Source: Sphingomonas sp. UV9
Lineage (GTDB): Bacteria > Pseudomonadota > Alphaproteobacteria > Sphingomonadales > Sphingomonadaceae
NCBI RefSeq assembly: GCF_004101245.1
Contig: NZ_SCIN01000003.1
Location: 744,001-808,000, forward strand
DNA length: 64,000 nt
Direction of reading: 5' to 3'
The notes beneath the pieces were generated by a model, which worked only from the letters and a program-made list of their open reading frames with translations, ran no database searches and was not told the DNA's origin. Below, piece after piece: positions 37,835-46,545 of the stretch (positions are counted from its first letter, which is position 1; every line of letters starts with the position of its first letter). A program made the position numbers and the translations under genes.

Positions 37835-38749
37835 ATGACGGAAGCACCTCTGGTCGCAGGGATCGAACTCGGCGGGACGAAATGCATTTGCATTCTTGCG
37901 CGCGGGCCCGACCAGATCGAGGAAACCGTGCGTATCCCGACGACACGGCCCGACGAGACGCTGGCGGCGATCGAAGCGGTGCTGGATCGCTGGAGCGGGT
38001 TCGTCGCGATCGGTATCGCCAGTTTCGGACCGGTGTCGATCGATCGCCACTCGCATGACTATGGTCATATCACGACGACGCCCAAGCCGGGCTGGGCGGG
38101 GACCGACATCGCCGGGCGGTTGCAGCGGCGCTACGGCGTGCCGACCGGGTTCCACAGCGACGTCGTCGGTGCGGCGCTGGCCGAAGCGCGTTGGGGCGCA
38201 GCGAAGGGCCTGCCCGACATCGCCTATGTCACGGTCGGCACCGGGGTCGGCGCGGGCATGATCGCGAACAACCGCCCGGTCGACGGGCTGACGCATTCCG
38301 AACTCGGTCACATCCGCCCCGCACGGTTTCTGGGTGACGACTGGATCGGCAACTGCCCGTTCCACGGCGCTTGCGTCGAAGGCCTCGTCGCCGGCCCTGC
38401 GATCGCGGCGCGGATCGGACATCCCGCCGACGAATCCCCGGCCGAGCATCCGGTCTGGGACAGCGTCGCCGATGCGCTCGGCCAGCTTTGCCATACGCTC
38501 GTCCTCACCGGCATTCCGCGGCGGATCGTCATGGGCGGCGGCGTGATGGGCGCATCGCACCTGTTTCCGCGCGTACGGGCGGCGATGACGCGCAGCCTCG
38601 GCGGCTACATCACGCTGCCGGAGGTGGCACTGACCGATACGTTCATCGTGCCGCCTGCGCTCGGCAACAATGCCGGGCCGCTCGGGGCGATCGTGCTGGG
38701 GGCTCAGGCACTCGGTCACCAGTTGGAAACATCGTTTACGGCGTCTTAA
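37835..38749 (+). CDS. ROK-family sugar kinase (fructokinase-like)
   Basis: 304 residues from ATG 37835 (MTEAPLVAGIELGGTKC, AGGA upstream). The ATP-binding phosphate loop is GIELGGTK (residues 9-16). The sugar-binding ROK segment includes DVVGAALAEARWGAAKG and TVGTGVGAGM. The zinc-binding ROK signature is GNCPFHGACVEGLVAGPAI (HxGxC-type Cys and His). The IRPARFLGDDW stretch fits the fructokinase subgroup. The expected product is fructose 6-phosphate, but substrate choice is uncertain. Confidence 0.88.
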   Translation: MTEAPLVAGIELGGTKCICILARGPDQIEETVRIPTTRPDETLAAIEAVLDRWSGFVAIGIASFGPVSIDRHSHDYGHITTTPKPGWAGTDIAGRLQRRYGVPTGFHSDVVGAALAEARWGAAKGLPDIAYVTVGTGVGAGMIANNRPVDGLTHSELGHIRPARFLGDDWIGNCPFHGACVEGLVAGPAIAARIGHPADESPAEHPVWDSVADALGQLCHTLVLTGIPRRIVMGGGVMGASHLFPRVRAAMTRSLGGYITLPEVALTDTFIVPPALGNNAGPLGAIVLGAQALGHQLETSFTAS

Positions 38750-38840
38750 CCGTATCTGGTTACCGCTCGATAGCGAGAGTTGAGGGCAGGATACGCCATC
38801 GCCGGACGGCGACGGTCTTTCCCAGCGAGGAGCGGTTTCG

Positions 38841-40802
38841 ATGCGCATTCTGATCGTGGACGACGAACCGGCGATGCACGACAGCTATCGGCGCAGCTTC
38901 GCCGGTCCGCGGTCGAGCAGCGACGAGGCGTTGGAAGCGATGGCCGCCGAACTGTTCGGCAGCAACGATCTTGCGGATACCACCGGCCCCGGCCCCGGCT
39001 CTGATGCCACGGTCGCCGCCGTGGGTGCCGCCCCGGGGTTCGCGCTTAAATATTGCTGTCAGGGGCTCGACGCGGTTGCCGCGGTCGAGCGCGCGCTCGC
39101 GGAGGGCGCGCCCTTCGCGGTCGCGTTCATCGACGTGCGGATGCCGCCTGGGATCGACGGACGTGAGACCGCAAAGCGGATCCGTGCGCTCGATCCCGAG
39201 ATAAACCTCGTCATCGTCACCGGTTTCTCGGACGTCTCGCCGATCGAGATCAACAAGGTCGCCGGCCCCGCGGACAAGATCTTCTACATCGCCAAGCCGT
39301 TCGAGGTCGCCGAGATCCTGCAGACCGCAACCGCGCTTGCCCAGCGCTGGCAGAACGATCGCGAACTGGCCGTGGCGCGCGATCTGCTCGCGGCCCAGGT
39401 ACTGCAGCTCGAGGAGCAGGCCGCCGAACTGGCCGCGAACGAAAGCCGCGCGATCCACCTCGCGATGCATGATTCGCTGACCGACGCGCCCAACCGGCTC
39501 GCCTTCCTGCGCGCGCTGGCGGCCCGCACGCGGAGCGAAGGGCTGTTCGCGACGGTCATGATCGATCTCGATCGGTTCAAGCTGGTGAACGATACGCTCG
39601 GGCATCTCGCGGGCGATGCGCTGATCCGCGAGATCTGCGCGATCCTCAACCGCTCGACCCCCGATGGCGCCCTGGTTGCGCGGCTCGGCGGCGACGAATT
39701 TGGCATCCTGTTCGACACGTCGAGCGAGGCGGCGGCGGTGATGGCGTGCGAACTGATCATCGCGGCGTGCTCGGTCACCCTCCAGGTGTTCGGCAATTCG
39801 GTGCAGGGCGGCGCGTCGGCCGGCATCGTCGTAACCGCCGGGGCTGACGCCGGGGCTGTCACCGGGGGCAGCGATCCGGTCGACGTCATCCGCCGCTCCG
39901 ATCTCGCGCTCAACGACGCCAAGCGTGGCGGCCGGGGCATCGTCCGGCTGTTCGACGAGAGCATGGACGAGGGCATCCGCTTTCGTCGGCGCGTCGAGAG
40001 CGGCTTGAGCCAGGCGATCACCAGGGGCGAGTTGAGCCTGGCCTATCAGCCGATCGTCTCGCGCGATGCGATCGAGGTGATCGGGTTCGAGGCGCTGGTG
40101 CGCTGGAACACCAGCGAATACGGGCTGATGAGCCCGGCGACGTTCATCCCGATCGCGGAGGAATCGAACCTCATCCACGAACTGGGCGACTGGGTATTGC
40201 ACGAAGCGCTCGACGTTCTGAAGCAGTGGCCCGGCCAATATGTCTCGGTCAACTTTTCCCCGCGCCAGTTTCGCCGCCACAATTTCGTCGGTCACATCAT
40301 GGAAAGCGTCCAGCGTGCCGGCATCGCGCCCGCGCGGCTCCAGATCGAGATCACCGAGACCGCGATCTTCGACGATGCCGAACGGGCGGCCGAAACGCTC
40401 TACAAACTGCGCCAGATGGGCTTCCGGATCGCGCTCGACGATTTCGGCACGGGCTATTCGAGCCTGTACAACATCCGCAAGTTCGCGCTCGATTGTCTCA
40501 AGATCGACAAGTCGTTCATCGACGGCATGGGCCGCGAACGCGAAAGCGCGGCGATCGTCCATTCGATCATCCATCTCGGTCGCGCGCTCGGTCTGGAAGT
40601 GATCGCCGAGGGGGTCGAGACCGAGGCGCAGGTGCAGGCGCTGCGTCTGGCCGGGGCCAGTCACCTCCAGGGATATTATTTCTCGCGACCGGTTGCCGCG
40701 GAGCAAGCGCTCGCGATGGCGCAGGGGCGCACGCTGAGCGGCAAGGACGACGTTTCCAGCGACAATCCGACGATCCGGCAGACGTTCGGGCTGCGCAGCT
40801 AA
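38841..40802 (+). CDS. Response regulator with GGDEF and EAL domains
   Basis: 653 residues in three parts. The receiver (1-165) has acidic pocket DDE at 7-9, phospho-acceptor D98 (FIDVRMPPG) and Lys in YIAKPF; a 35-40 residue insertion at about 25-65 separates the first two secondary-structure elements. A coiled coil (180-205) leads to a GGDEF domain with an intact RLGGDEFG (about 280-287), and then an EAL domain (FEALVRW at about 415, TETAIFDD, LDDFGTGYSSL). Both c-di-GMP synthesis and hydrolysis motifs look competent. It is coupled to the downstream kinase by a TAATG stop/start overlap. Confidence 0.92.
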   Translation: MRILIVDDEPAMHDSYRRSFAGPRSSSDEALEAMAAELFGSNDLADTTGPGPGSDATVAAVGAAPGFALKYCCQGLDAVAAVERALAEGAPFAVAFIDVRMPPGIDGRETAKRIRALDPEINLVIVTGFSDVSPIEINKVAGPADKIFYIAKPFEVAEILQTATALAQRWQNDRELAVARDLLAAQVLQLEEQAAELAANESRAIHLAMHDSLTDAPNRLAFLRALAARTRSEGLFATVMIDLDRFKLVNDTLGHLAGDALIREICAILNRSTPDGALVARLGGDEFGILFDTSSEAAAVMACELIIAACSVTLQVFGNSVQGGASAGIVVTAGADAGAVTGGSDPVDVIRRSDLALNDAKRGGRGIVRLFDESMDEGIRFRRRVESGLSQAITRGELSLAYQPIVSRDAIEVIGFEALVRWNTSEYGLMSPATFIPIAEESNLIHELGDWVLHEALDVLKQWPGQYVSVNFSPRQFRRHNFVGHIMESVQRAGIAPARLQIEITETAIFDDAERAAETLYKLRQMGFRIALDDFGTGYSSLYNIRKFALDCLKIDKSFIDGMGRERESAAIVHSIIHLGRALGLEVIAEGVETEAQVQALRLAGASHLQGYYFSRPVAAEQALAMAQGRTLSGKDDVSSDNPTIRQTFGLRS

Positions 40803-42664
40803 TGCCCTCGGCGGGGATGGGTCGGACGACGCCGCCATTCGGACGACAGTTCGGACGGATGCGGACCCCATCGTCGCTCGGCGGCAAGCTGATCCTGATC
40901 ATGACCGCGGTCGGGCTGGTTGCCACGATCGGAATCACGCTGCTGCTGGCCGCCATCATCACCCCGAGCTTCACGACGCTGGAGGACAAGGCGGTCGCCG
41001 CGCATGTCGAGCGCACGCGCGCGGCACTGTCCGACTATGCCGCCAACATCGAAAGCGCGGCGCGCGATTATGGCGACTGGAACGATGGCTATTCGTATCT
41101 CGCGCAGCCCGGCGCGGCGTTCAAACGCGCGAGTTTTTCGCCGCGTGCGATGAGCGATATCGGCGTCGACGGCATGGCGTATGCGACGCCGGAGGGCCGT
41201 GTCGTCACCGCCCGGTGGCGCGATCCGGCGGCCGGCAAGGACCGGCCTGGCATAGATGCGCAGCTTATCGCGACCATCGACCGTACCAACATCGCGCAGG
41301 TGCTCCAGGGGCGAAGATCGGGACGCTTCTACGCACGGGTGGGGGACAGCGTCGCGGCGATCGGCGTGGCGCAGGTGCGCCGATCGGATGGCAGCGGTGC
41401 CGCGCGTGGCTATGTGGTGCTGGCCCGGGTCGTCACCTCCGGACAGATGTCCGATCGGCTCAAGCGCGATGCGCGGATCGATCTGGCGACCATCGGCGAC
41501 CGCTATTCGGTGAGGTCGACCCGGTCGAAGCTGGTGGTCGCGGTGCCGATTATCGGTGCAGACGGCCATGCGGTCGCAACCACGCAACTCCGAATTCCGC
41601 GCGACATATCGTCGCTCGGGCGGCGCATGCTGCTGCTCGCGGTCGCCGGCTCGACCGTCCTGTTGCTGCTGGTGCTCGTCGTCTTGCGTCGGATGATCGC
41701 GCGGCTGGTGCTGCGCCCGCTGCACCGGGTCGAGAGCCATATGCAACGCGTCCGCGTGTCTGGCTCGCTCGCGTTGCTCGAGGATGACGAGCGGCGCGAC
41801 GAGATCGGCTCGCTCGGGCGCAGCTTCAATGCGATGCTGCGCCAGTTGAAGGACCTGCGCGAACAGATCGAGGTGCAGTCGTTCGATCTCGGCCGCAGCG
41901 AGAGTGCGGTCGCGGTGATGCACAATGTCCGCAATGCACTGAACCCGATCAGCACGATCCTCAGCCAGGGGATCGCGCAGGCGGCGCCGATCGACCGCGC
42001 GTCGATCGACCGCGCGGTCGCCGAGCTCGCGCGCGGCGACCTGCCCGAGGCACGCCGCCGGAAACTCGCCACCTTCGTTGCCGCGGCGATCGAGGCGGAG
42101 TCGACCAATCGCCAGGCGACGCGGCGCGAACTTGAGGTCGGGCGCGCGGCGATGGCGCATGTGCTGGAGATCATCGGTCAGCAACAGCGGGCGGCGCACG
42201 AGCGTCCGGCGCTGGAGGTGTGCGACGTCAGCGACATCATCGCGCGCAATGCGACGATTGCACGCTATTCCCCCGGTGCGTCGATCGCATTCAGCTTTCC
42301 GGCGGGGCCAAATCTGGTGATGGCGAGCCGCGTGATCCTGAGCCAGGTGATCGGCAACCTGTTCGGCAACGCGGTCGAATCGATCGAGGCGCGGGGTACG
42401 GGCAGTGGGTCGATCGCGGCGACGATCGCGAAGGCAGGAGACCGGGTGATAATCCAGATCCACGACGACGGTGAAGGCTTCCCCCCCAATGTCGCCGCTG
42501 CACTTTTTCAGCGCGGGTTTTCGACGCGCGCGCACAAGTCGGGCGGGCTGGGACTGCACTGGTGTGCGAACTCGGTGAATGCGATGGAGGGCTCGCTGCG
42601 GTTGGGGAGCAACGGGCCCGGGCTTGGCGCGGTCGCGATTCTGACGTTGCGCGCGGGGAGCTAG
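40802..42664 (+). CDS. Membrane sensor histidine kinase with CHASE4-like sensor
   Basis: 620 residues. Transmembrane spans at about 27-55 and 268-292 enclose a periplasmic domain resembling CHASE4 (SAARDYGDWNDGYSYL). A HAMP segment (about 292-350) follows. The phospho-acceptor region is atypical: VAVMHNVRNALNPIS with H374, an HNxxNxLxP-type box rather than the usual HExRTPL. The ATPase domain has N-box LFGNAVESIE, G1 DDGEGF and G2 GGLGLHWC. The ATG shares a base with the stop of the GGDEF/EAL response regulator, so the pair very likely form one two-component c-di-GMP system. Confidence 0.9.
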   Translation: MPSAGMGRTTPPFGRQFGRMRTPSSLGGKLILIMTAVGLVATIGITLLLAAIITPSFTTLEDKAVAAHVERTRAALSDYAANIESAARDYGDWNDGYSYLAQPGAAFKRASFSPRAMSDIGVDGMAYATPEGRVVTARWRDPAAGKDRPGIDAQLIATIDRTNIAQVLQGRRSGRFYARVGDSVAAIGVAQVRRSDGSGAARGYVVLARVVTSGQMSDRLKRDARIDLATIGDRYSVRSTRSKLVVAVPIIGADGHAVATTQLRIPRDISSLGRRMLLLAVAGSTVLLLLVLVVLRRMIARLVLRPLHRVESHMQRVRVSGSLALLEDDERRDEIGSLGRSFNAMLRQLKDLREQIEVQSFDLGRSESAVAVMHNVRNALNPISTILSQGIAQAAPIDRASIDRAVAELARGDLPEARRRKLATFVAAAIEAESTNRQATRRELEVGRAAMAHVLEIIGQQQRAAHERPALEVCDVSDIIARNATIARYSPGASIAFSFPAGPNLVMASRVILSQVIGNLFGNAVESIEARGTGSGSIAATIAKAGDRVIIQIHDDGEGFPPNVAAALFQRGFSTRAHKSGGLGLHWCANSVNAMEGSLRLGSNGPGLGAVAILTLRAGS

Positions 42665-42729
42665 GCAATCGCAAGACCCTAGTACGCGCGCGGGCCTCGT
42701 AAGCATGCGGAGCGTGGGTTCCGATAACT

Positions 42730-43812
42730 TTACAGCAAGCTAGGCTGAACCTCGTCCTCGTCGCCCATGATTCCCGACAGCGTCAGGCCAAGCAGTCGTA
42801 CCCCGTCAGGCACCGGCAATTGCGCCATCAACAGTGCCAGCCCGGCTTCCAGAAACGCTGCCTTGTCCGTCACCGCCGTCACCGACGACCGGGCGCGCGT
42901 GATCGTGCGGAAATCGGCATGGCGCAGCTTCAACGTGATCGTCCGCCCGCGCGTGCCGTGCCGCTCGATCCGGACCCATGCCGCATCTGCCACCCGTTGC
43001 AGGGCTGCACGCAGGTCTTCGGCAGTGGTCAGGTTCGTTTCGAACGTGCGCTCCGCCCCGACCGATTTCGCCGCGCGATTGACCCGCACCGGACGATCGT
43101 CGATCCCGCGCGCCGCCCTGTAGAGATACTCGGCGTAACTGCCGAAATGCGCCTGGAGGAAATTGAGGCTCTGCGCGAACAAGTCCGCCCCGGTGAGGAT
43201 GCCGAGCCGCTCCATCTTCTGTGCGGTCACCGGCCCGACGCCGTGGAAGCGCTTGACCGGCAAGGATTGCACGAACGCCGCGCCGCGTTTCGGCGTGATG
43301 ATGCAGATCCCGTCGGGCTTGTTCTGGTCCGACGCGAGCTTGGCGATGAATTTGTTGTAGCTGACCCCGGCGGACGCGGTGAGCCCGGTATCCGCCTTGA
43401 TCCTTGCGCGGATTTCTTCGGCGATCGCTGCCGCGGTGCCGAGACCACGGATATCCTGGGTGACGTCGAGATAGGCTTCGTCGAGCGACAGCGGCTCGAT
43501 CAGGTCGGTATAGTCGGCGAAGATCGCGCGGATTCGCTCGGAAACCTCGCGGTACACGTCGAAGCGGGGCGGCACGAACACCAGGTCGGGGCAGCGCCGG
43601 ATTGCGGTCACCGACGGCATTGCGCTGCGCACCCCGAACGCGCGCGCCTCGTAGCTCGCGGCGGCCACCACACCCCGGGCGCGCGACCCGCCGACCGCCA
43701 CCGGCCTGCCCCTGAGCGAGGGATCGTCGCGCTGCTCGACCGAGGCATAGAAGGCATCCATGTCGACATGGATCACCTTGCGCTGGGCGGGAGGCTGGGT
43801 AGGAGGAACCAT
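42730..43812 (-). CDS. dinB: DNA polymerase IV (Y family)
   Basis: 360 residues from ATG 43812 (MVPPTQPPAQRKVIHVDMDAFYASVE, AGGAGG upstream). Catalytic acidic residues are in HVDMDAFYASVEQ and SLDEAYLDVT. The little finger begins around VNRAAKSVGAERTFE. The C-terminal beta-clamp tail is not obvious but the family length is right. It is an error-prone translesion polymerase. The frame continues upstream antisense to the phospholipase gene and is not coding there. Confidence 0.95.
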   Translation of the reverse strand: MVPPTQPPAQRKVIHVDMDAFYASVEQRDDPSLRGRPVAVGGSRARGVVAAASYEARAFGVRSAMPSVTAIRRCPDLVFVPPRFDVYREVSERIRAIFADYTDLIEPLSLDEAYLDVTQDIRGLGTAAAIAEEIRARIKADTGLTASAGVSYNKFIAKLASDQNKPDGICIITPKRGAAFVQSLPVKRFHGVGPVTAQKMERLGILTGADLFAQSLNFLQAHFGSYAEYLYRAARGIDDRPVRVNRAAKSVGAERTFETNLTTAEDLRAALQRVADAAWVRIERHGTRGRTITLKLRHADFRTITRARSSVTAVTDKAAFLEAGLALLMAQLPVPDGVRLLGLTLSGIMGDEDEVQPSLL

Positions 43813-43912
43813 GAGCGCGTTAGATAGGCGCGCTAGGGGCGGCGATACAGGGTGCATCCGCAACCAATCGCGCGGCCGCGGGTACTGCCGACGGGCAAAC
43901 GAAGGGACGCGA

Positions 43913-45343
43913 ATGCAGGTCGGGACGGAATGCTGGCGTGTCGAACGCGCCGAACAGATGGCGGTGATCGTCGACGCAGAGAAGTATTTCCGTACCGCAC
44001 GCGTCGCGATGATGGGGGCCAAGCGCCGCATCTTGCTGATCGGCTGGGATTTCGACGCCCGCATCGAGCTCGAACCCGGCGTCGATCGCCCCGGCGAGCC
44101 GAAGAAGCTCGGCGAATTCATGCTGTGGCTGGTCGAGCGCGAGCCGAATCTCGAGGTGTTCGTGCTGCGCTGGGATACCGGGGCGATCAAGTCGCTGTTC
44201 CGCGGCTCGACGATGTTCACGATGATGAAGTGGATGAAGCACAAGCGCATCCACACCAAGCTCGACGGGCATCACCCGACCGCCGCGTCGCATCACCAGA
44301 AGATCGTGATCATCGACGACGCGCTGGCGTTCTGCGGCGGCATCGACATGACTGGCGATCGCTGGGACACGCGTGAGCACCGCGACGACGAACCGCACCG
44401 TATTCAGCCCTCGGGCAAGCCTTACAAGCCGTGGCACGACGCCATCAGTGCCGTGCAAGGCCCTGTCGCACATGCGCTGGGCGAATTGTTCCGCCGCCGT
44501 TGGCATCTGGCTGGCGGCATGAAGATGGCGGCGGGCGAACCCGGCAGCACATTCTGGCCCGAGGGGCTCGAGGTCGATTTCCGCGATGTCGACGTGGCGA
44601 TCGCACGCAGCGAGCCTGAGATGTCCGACCAGGAGCCCGTGTACGAGAGCGAGGCGCTGTTCCTCGGCCAGATCGCGCGCGTGAAGAAGCACCTGTATAT
44701 CGAGAGCCAGTATTTCGCCTCGCGCAAGATCGCCGAAGCGGTGGCCAGGCGTCTCGACGAAACCGACGGCCCCGAGATCGTCATCATCAACCCGACCACC
44801 GCGCAAGGCTGGTTGGAGCCGATCGCGATGGATACCGCGCGTGCGCGGCTGATGGAGGCGCTGCACCGGCGCGACACGTATAACCGGTTGCGGATATACC
44901 ATCCGTTCACCGCGGGCGGCGAGGCGATCTATTGCCATGCCAAGATCCTGATCGCCGACGAGGAGGTTTTCCGGCTCGGTTCGTCCAACGTGAACAACCG
45001 CTCGCTGCGGCTCGACACCGAATGCGACCTGGCGATCCGCGCAACCGACGCGGCGACGTCGAAAGGGATCGTCGCGATCCGCGACGGGCTGATCGCGGAG
45101 CATCTCGGCGTCGAGCCGCCGGTCGTCAGCGATCTGATCGCGGAGACGGGGTCGCTGATCAAGACGATCGAACGGCTGCGCGGCGAGGGCAAGACGTTGC
45201 AGCCCTACGAGGTGCCGGACCTCACCTCGGTCGAGGAATGGCTCGCCGACAACGAGGTGCTCGACCCCGAAGGCCCGCAGGAGATGTTCGAGACGCTCAG
45301 CAAGCGCGGCCTGTTCCGCCGGCTGCGACGGAAGAAGAAGTAG
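43913..45343 (+). CDS. Phospholipase D/cardiolipin synthase-family protein
   Basis: 476 residues from ATG 43913 (MQVGTECWRVERAEQMAV); in-frame starts at 43811 and 43760 would overlap dinB. Two HKD motifs are present: HHQKIVIIDDALAFCGGIDM (first) and CHAKILIADEEVFRLGSSN (second), with conserved Asn/Gly following, so the active site is complete. Only the middle of the protein is moderately hydrophobic and there are no clear N-terminal membrane spans, so it resembles soluble PLD-like enzymes more than classical Cls. Confidence 0.88.
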   Translation: MQVGTECWRVERAEQMAVIVDAEKYFRTARVAMMGAKRRILLIGWDFDARIELEPGVDRPGEPKKLGEFMLWLVEREPNLEVFVLRWDTGAIKSLFRGSTMFTMMKWMKHKRIHTKLDGHHPTAASHHQKIVIIDDALAFCGGIDMTGDRWDTREHRDDEPHRIQPSGKPYKPWHDAISAVQGPVAHALGELFRRRWHLAGGMKMAAGEPGSTFWPEGLEVDFRDVDVAIARSEPEMSDQEPVYESEALFLGQIARVKKHLYIESQYFASRKIAEAVARRLDETDGPEIVIINPTTAQGWLEPIAMDTARARLMEALHRRDTYNRLRIYHPFTAGGEAIYCHAKILIADEEVFRLGSSNVNNRSLRLDTECDLAIRATDAATSKGIVAIRDGLIAEHLGVEPPVVSDLIAETGSLIKTIERLRGEGKTLQPYEVPDLTSVEEWLADNEVLDPEGPQEMFETLSKRGLFRRLRRKKK

Positions 45344-45356
45344 ACCCGACCCTAAA

Positions 45357-45480
45357 TCCTCCCCCGCAAGGGGGAGGTGGCTGGCCCTTGCCAGTCGGAG
45401 GGGGAGGATACGGAACGAGCGTGGGCGCTTGCCTCCCCCTCCGTCACCTTCGGTGCCACCTCCCCCTGGCGGGGCAGGAT
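45357..45480. repeat. Paired inverted-repeat cassette, CCTCCCCC-type
   Basis: Arms TCCTCCCCCGCAAGGGGGAGGTGGC and GCCACCTCCCCCTGGCGGGGCAGGA, with inner GTCGGAGGGGGAGG and CCTCCCCCTCCGTC. It lies between the PLD-type gene and the ctrA terminator, two convergent genes. Confidence 0.85.
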
Positions 45481-45496
45481 CAGATCCACAAACGGG

Positions 45497-45527
45497 AAAG
45501 GCCGCGGCACCCCCCGGTACCGCGGCC
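45497..45527 (-). terminator. Rho-independent terminator of ctrA
   Basis: Stem GGCCGCGG (45500-45507) with CCGCGGCC (45520-45527), extended by G-C pairs around the loop. On the minus strand TTT (45499-45497) follows. It lies 26 bp after the ctrA stop. Confidence 0.75.
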
Positions 45528-45552
45528 TCAAGCGCTCCCGAATACAGGGGAG

Positions 45553-46254
<702 letters not shown>

Positions 46255-46315
46255 GCGTCGTCCCCTTGTCGCGAGACCGCTCGACACCCCATGTCTGCAG
46301 CTCGACTTCGATTCA

Positions 46316-46359
46316 TTAACCACACAACATCTGAAGGCAAAAGGTTAATTTCGAGCTAA
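46316..46359 (-). promoter_or_regulatory. Probable CtrA-binding sites upstream of ctrA
   Basis: On the minus strand TTAG-CTCGAAA-TTAACC (46359-46343) is one base from the CtrA consensus TTAA-N7-TTAA(C). A TTAACC half-site lies at 46316-46321 on the plus strand. These are 62-105 bp upstream of the ctrA start. They suggest autoregulation. Confidence 0.5.
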
Positions 46360-46545
46360 GCCTTGCCACCGGACGCCTTGCAACACCGGCTGAGCCACTG
46401 ATTTTCTTACAATTTAACGGTTTCTGTCGCGAACTTGGGGCGGGCCGCCGCGAAGGACGCCAAGCGCCGAACTCGATTCGTTCGTCCCGAGCAGCGCTCG
46501 CTACCCGGGACGAACAGACACCGGCAACCGCGCAGGGCGCCGCTC

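Noticed and set aside
43760..43912. Upstream starts for the PLD-type gene
   Set aside because: They would overlap dinB on the other strand and lack ribosome sites; ATG 43913 fits the family start.
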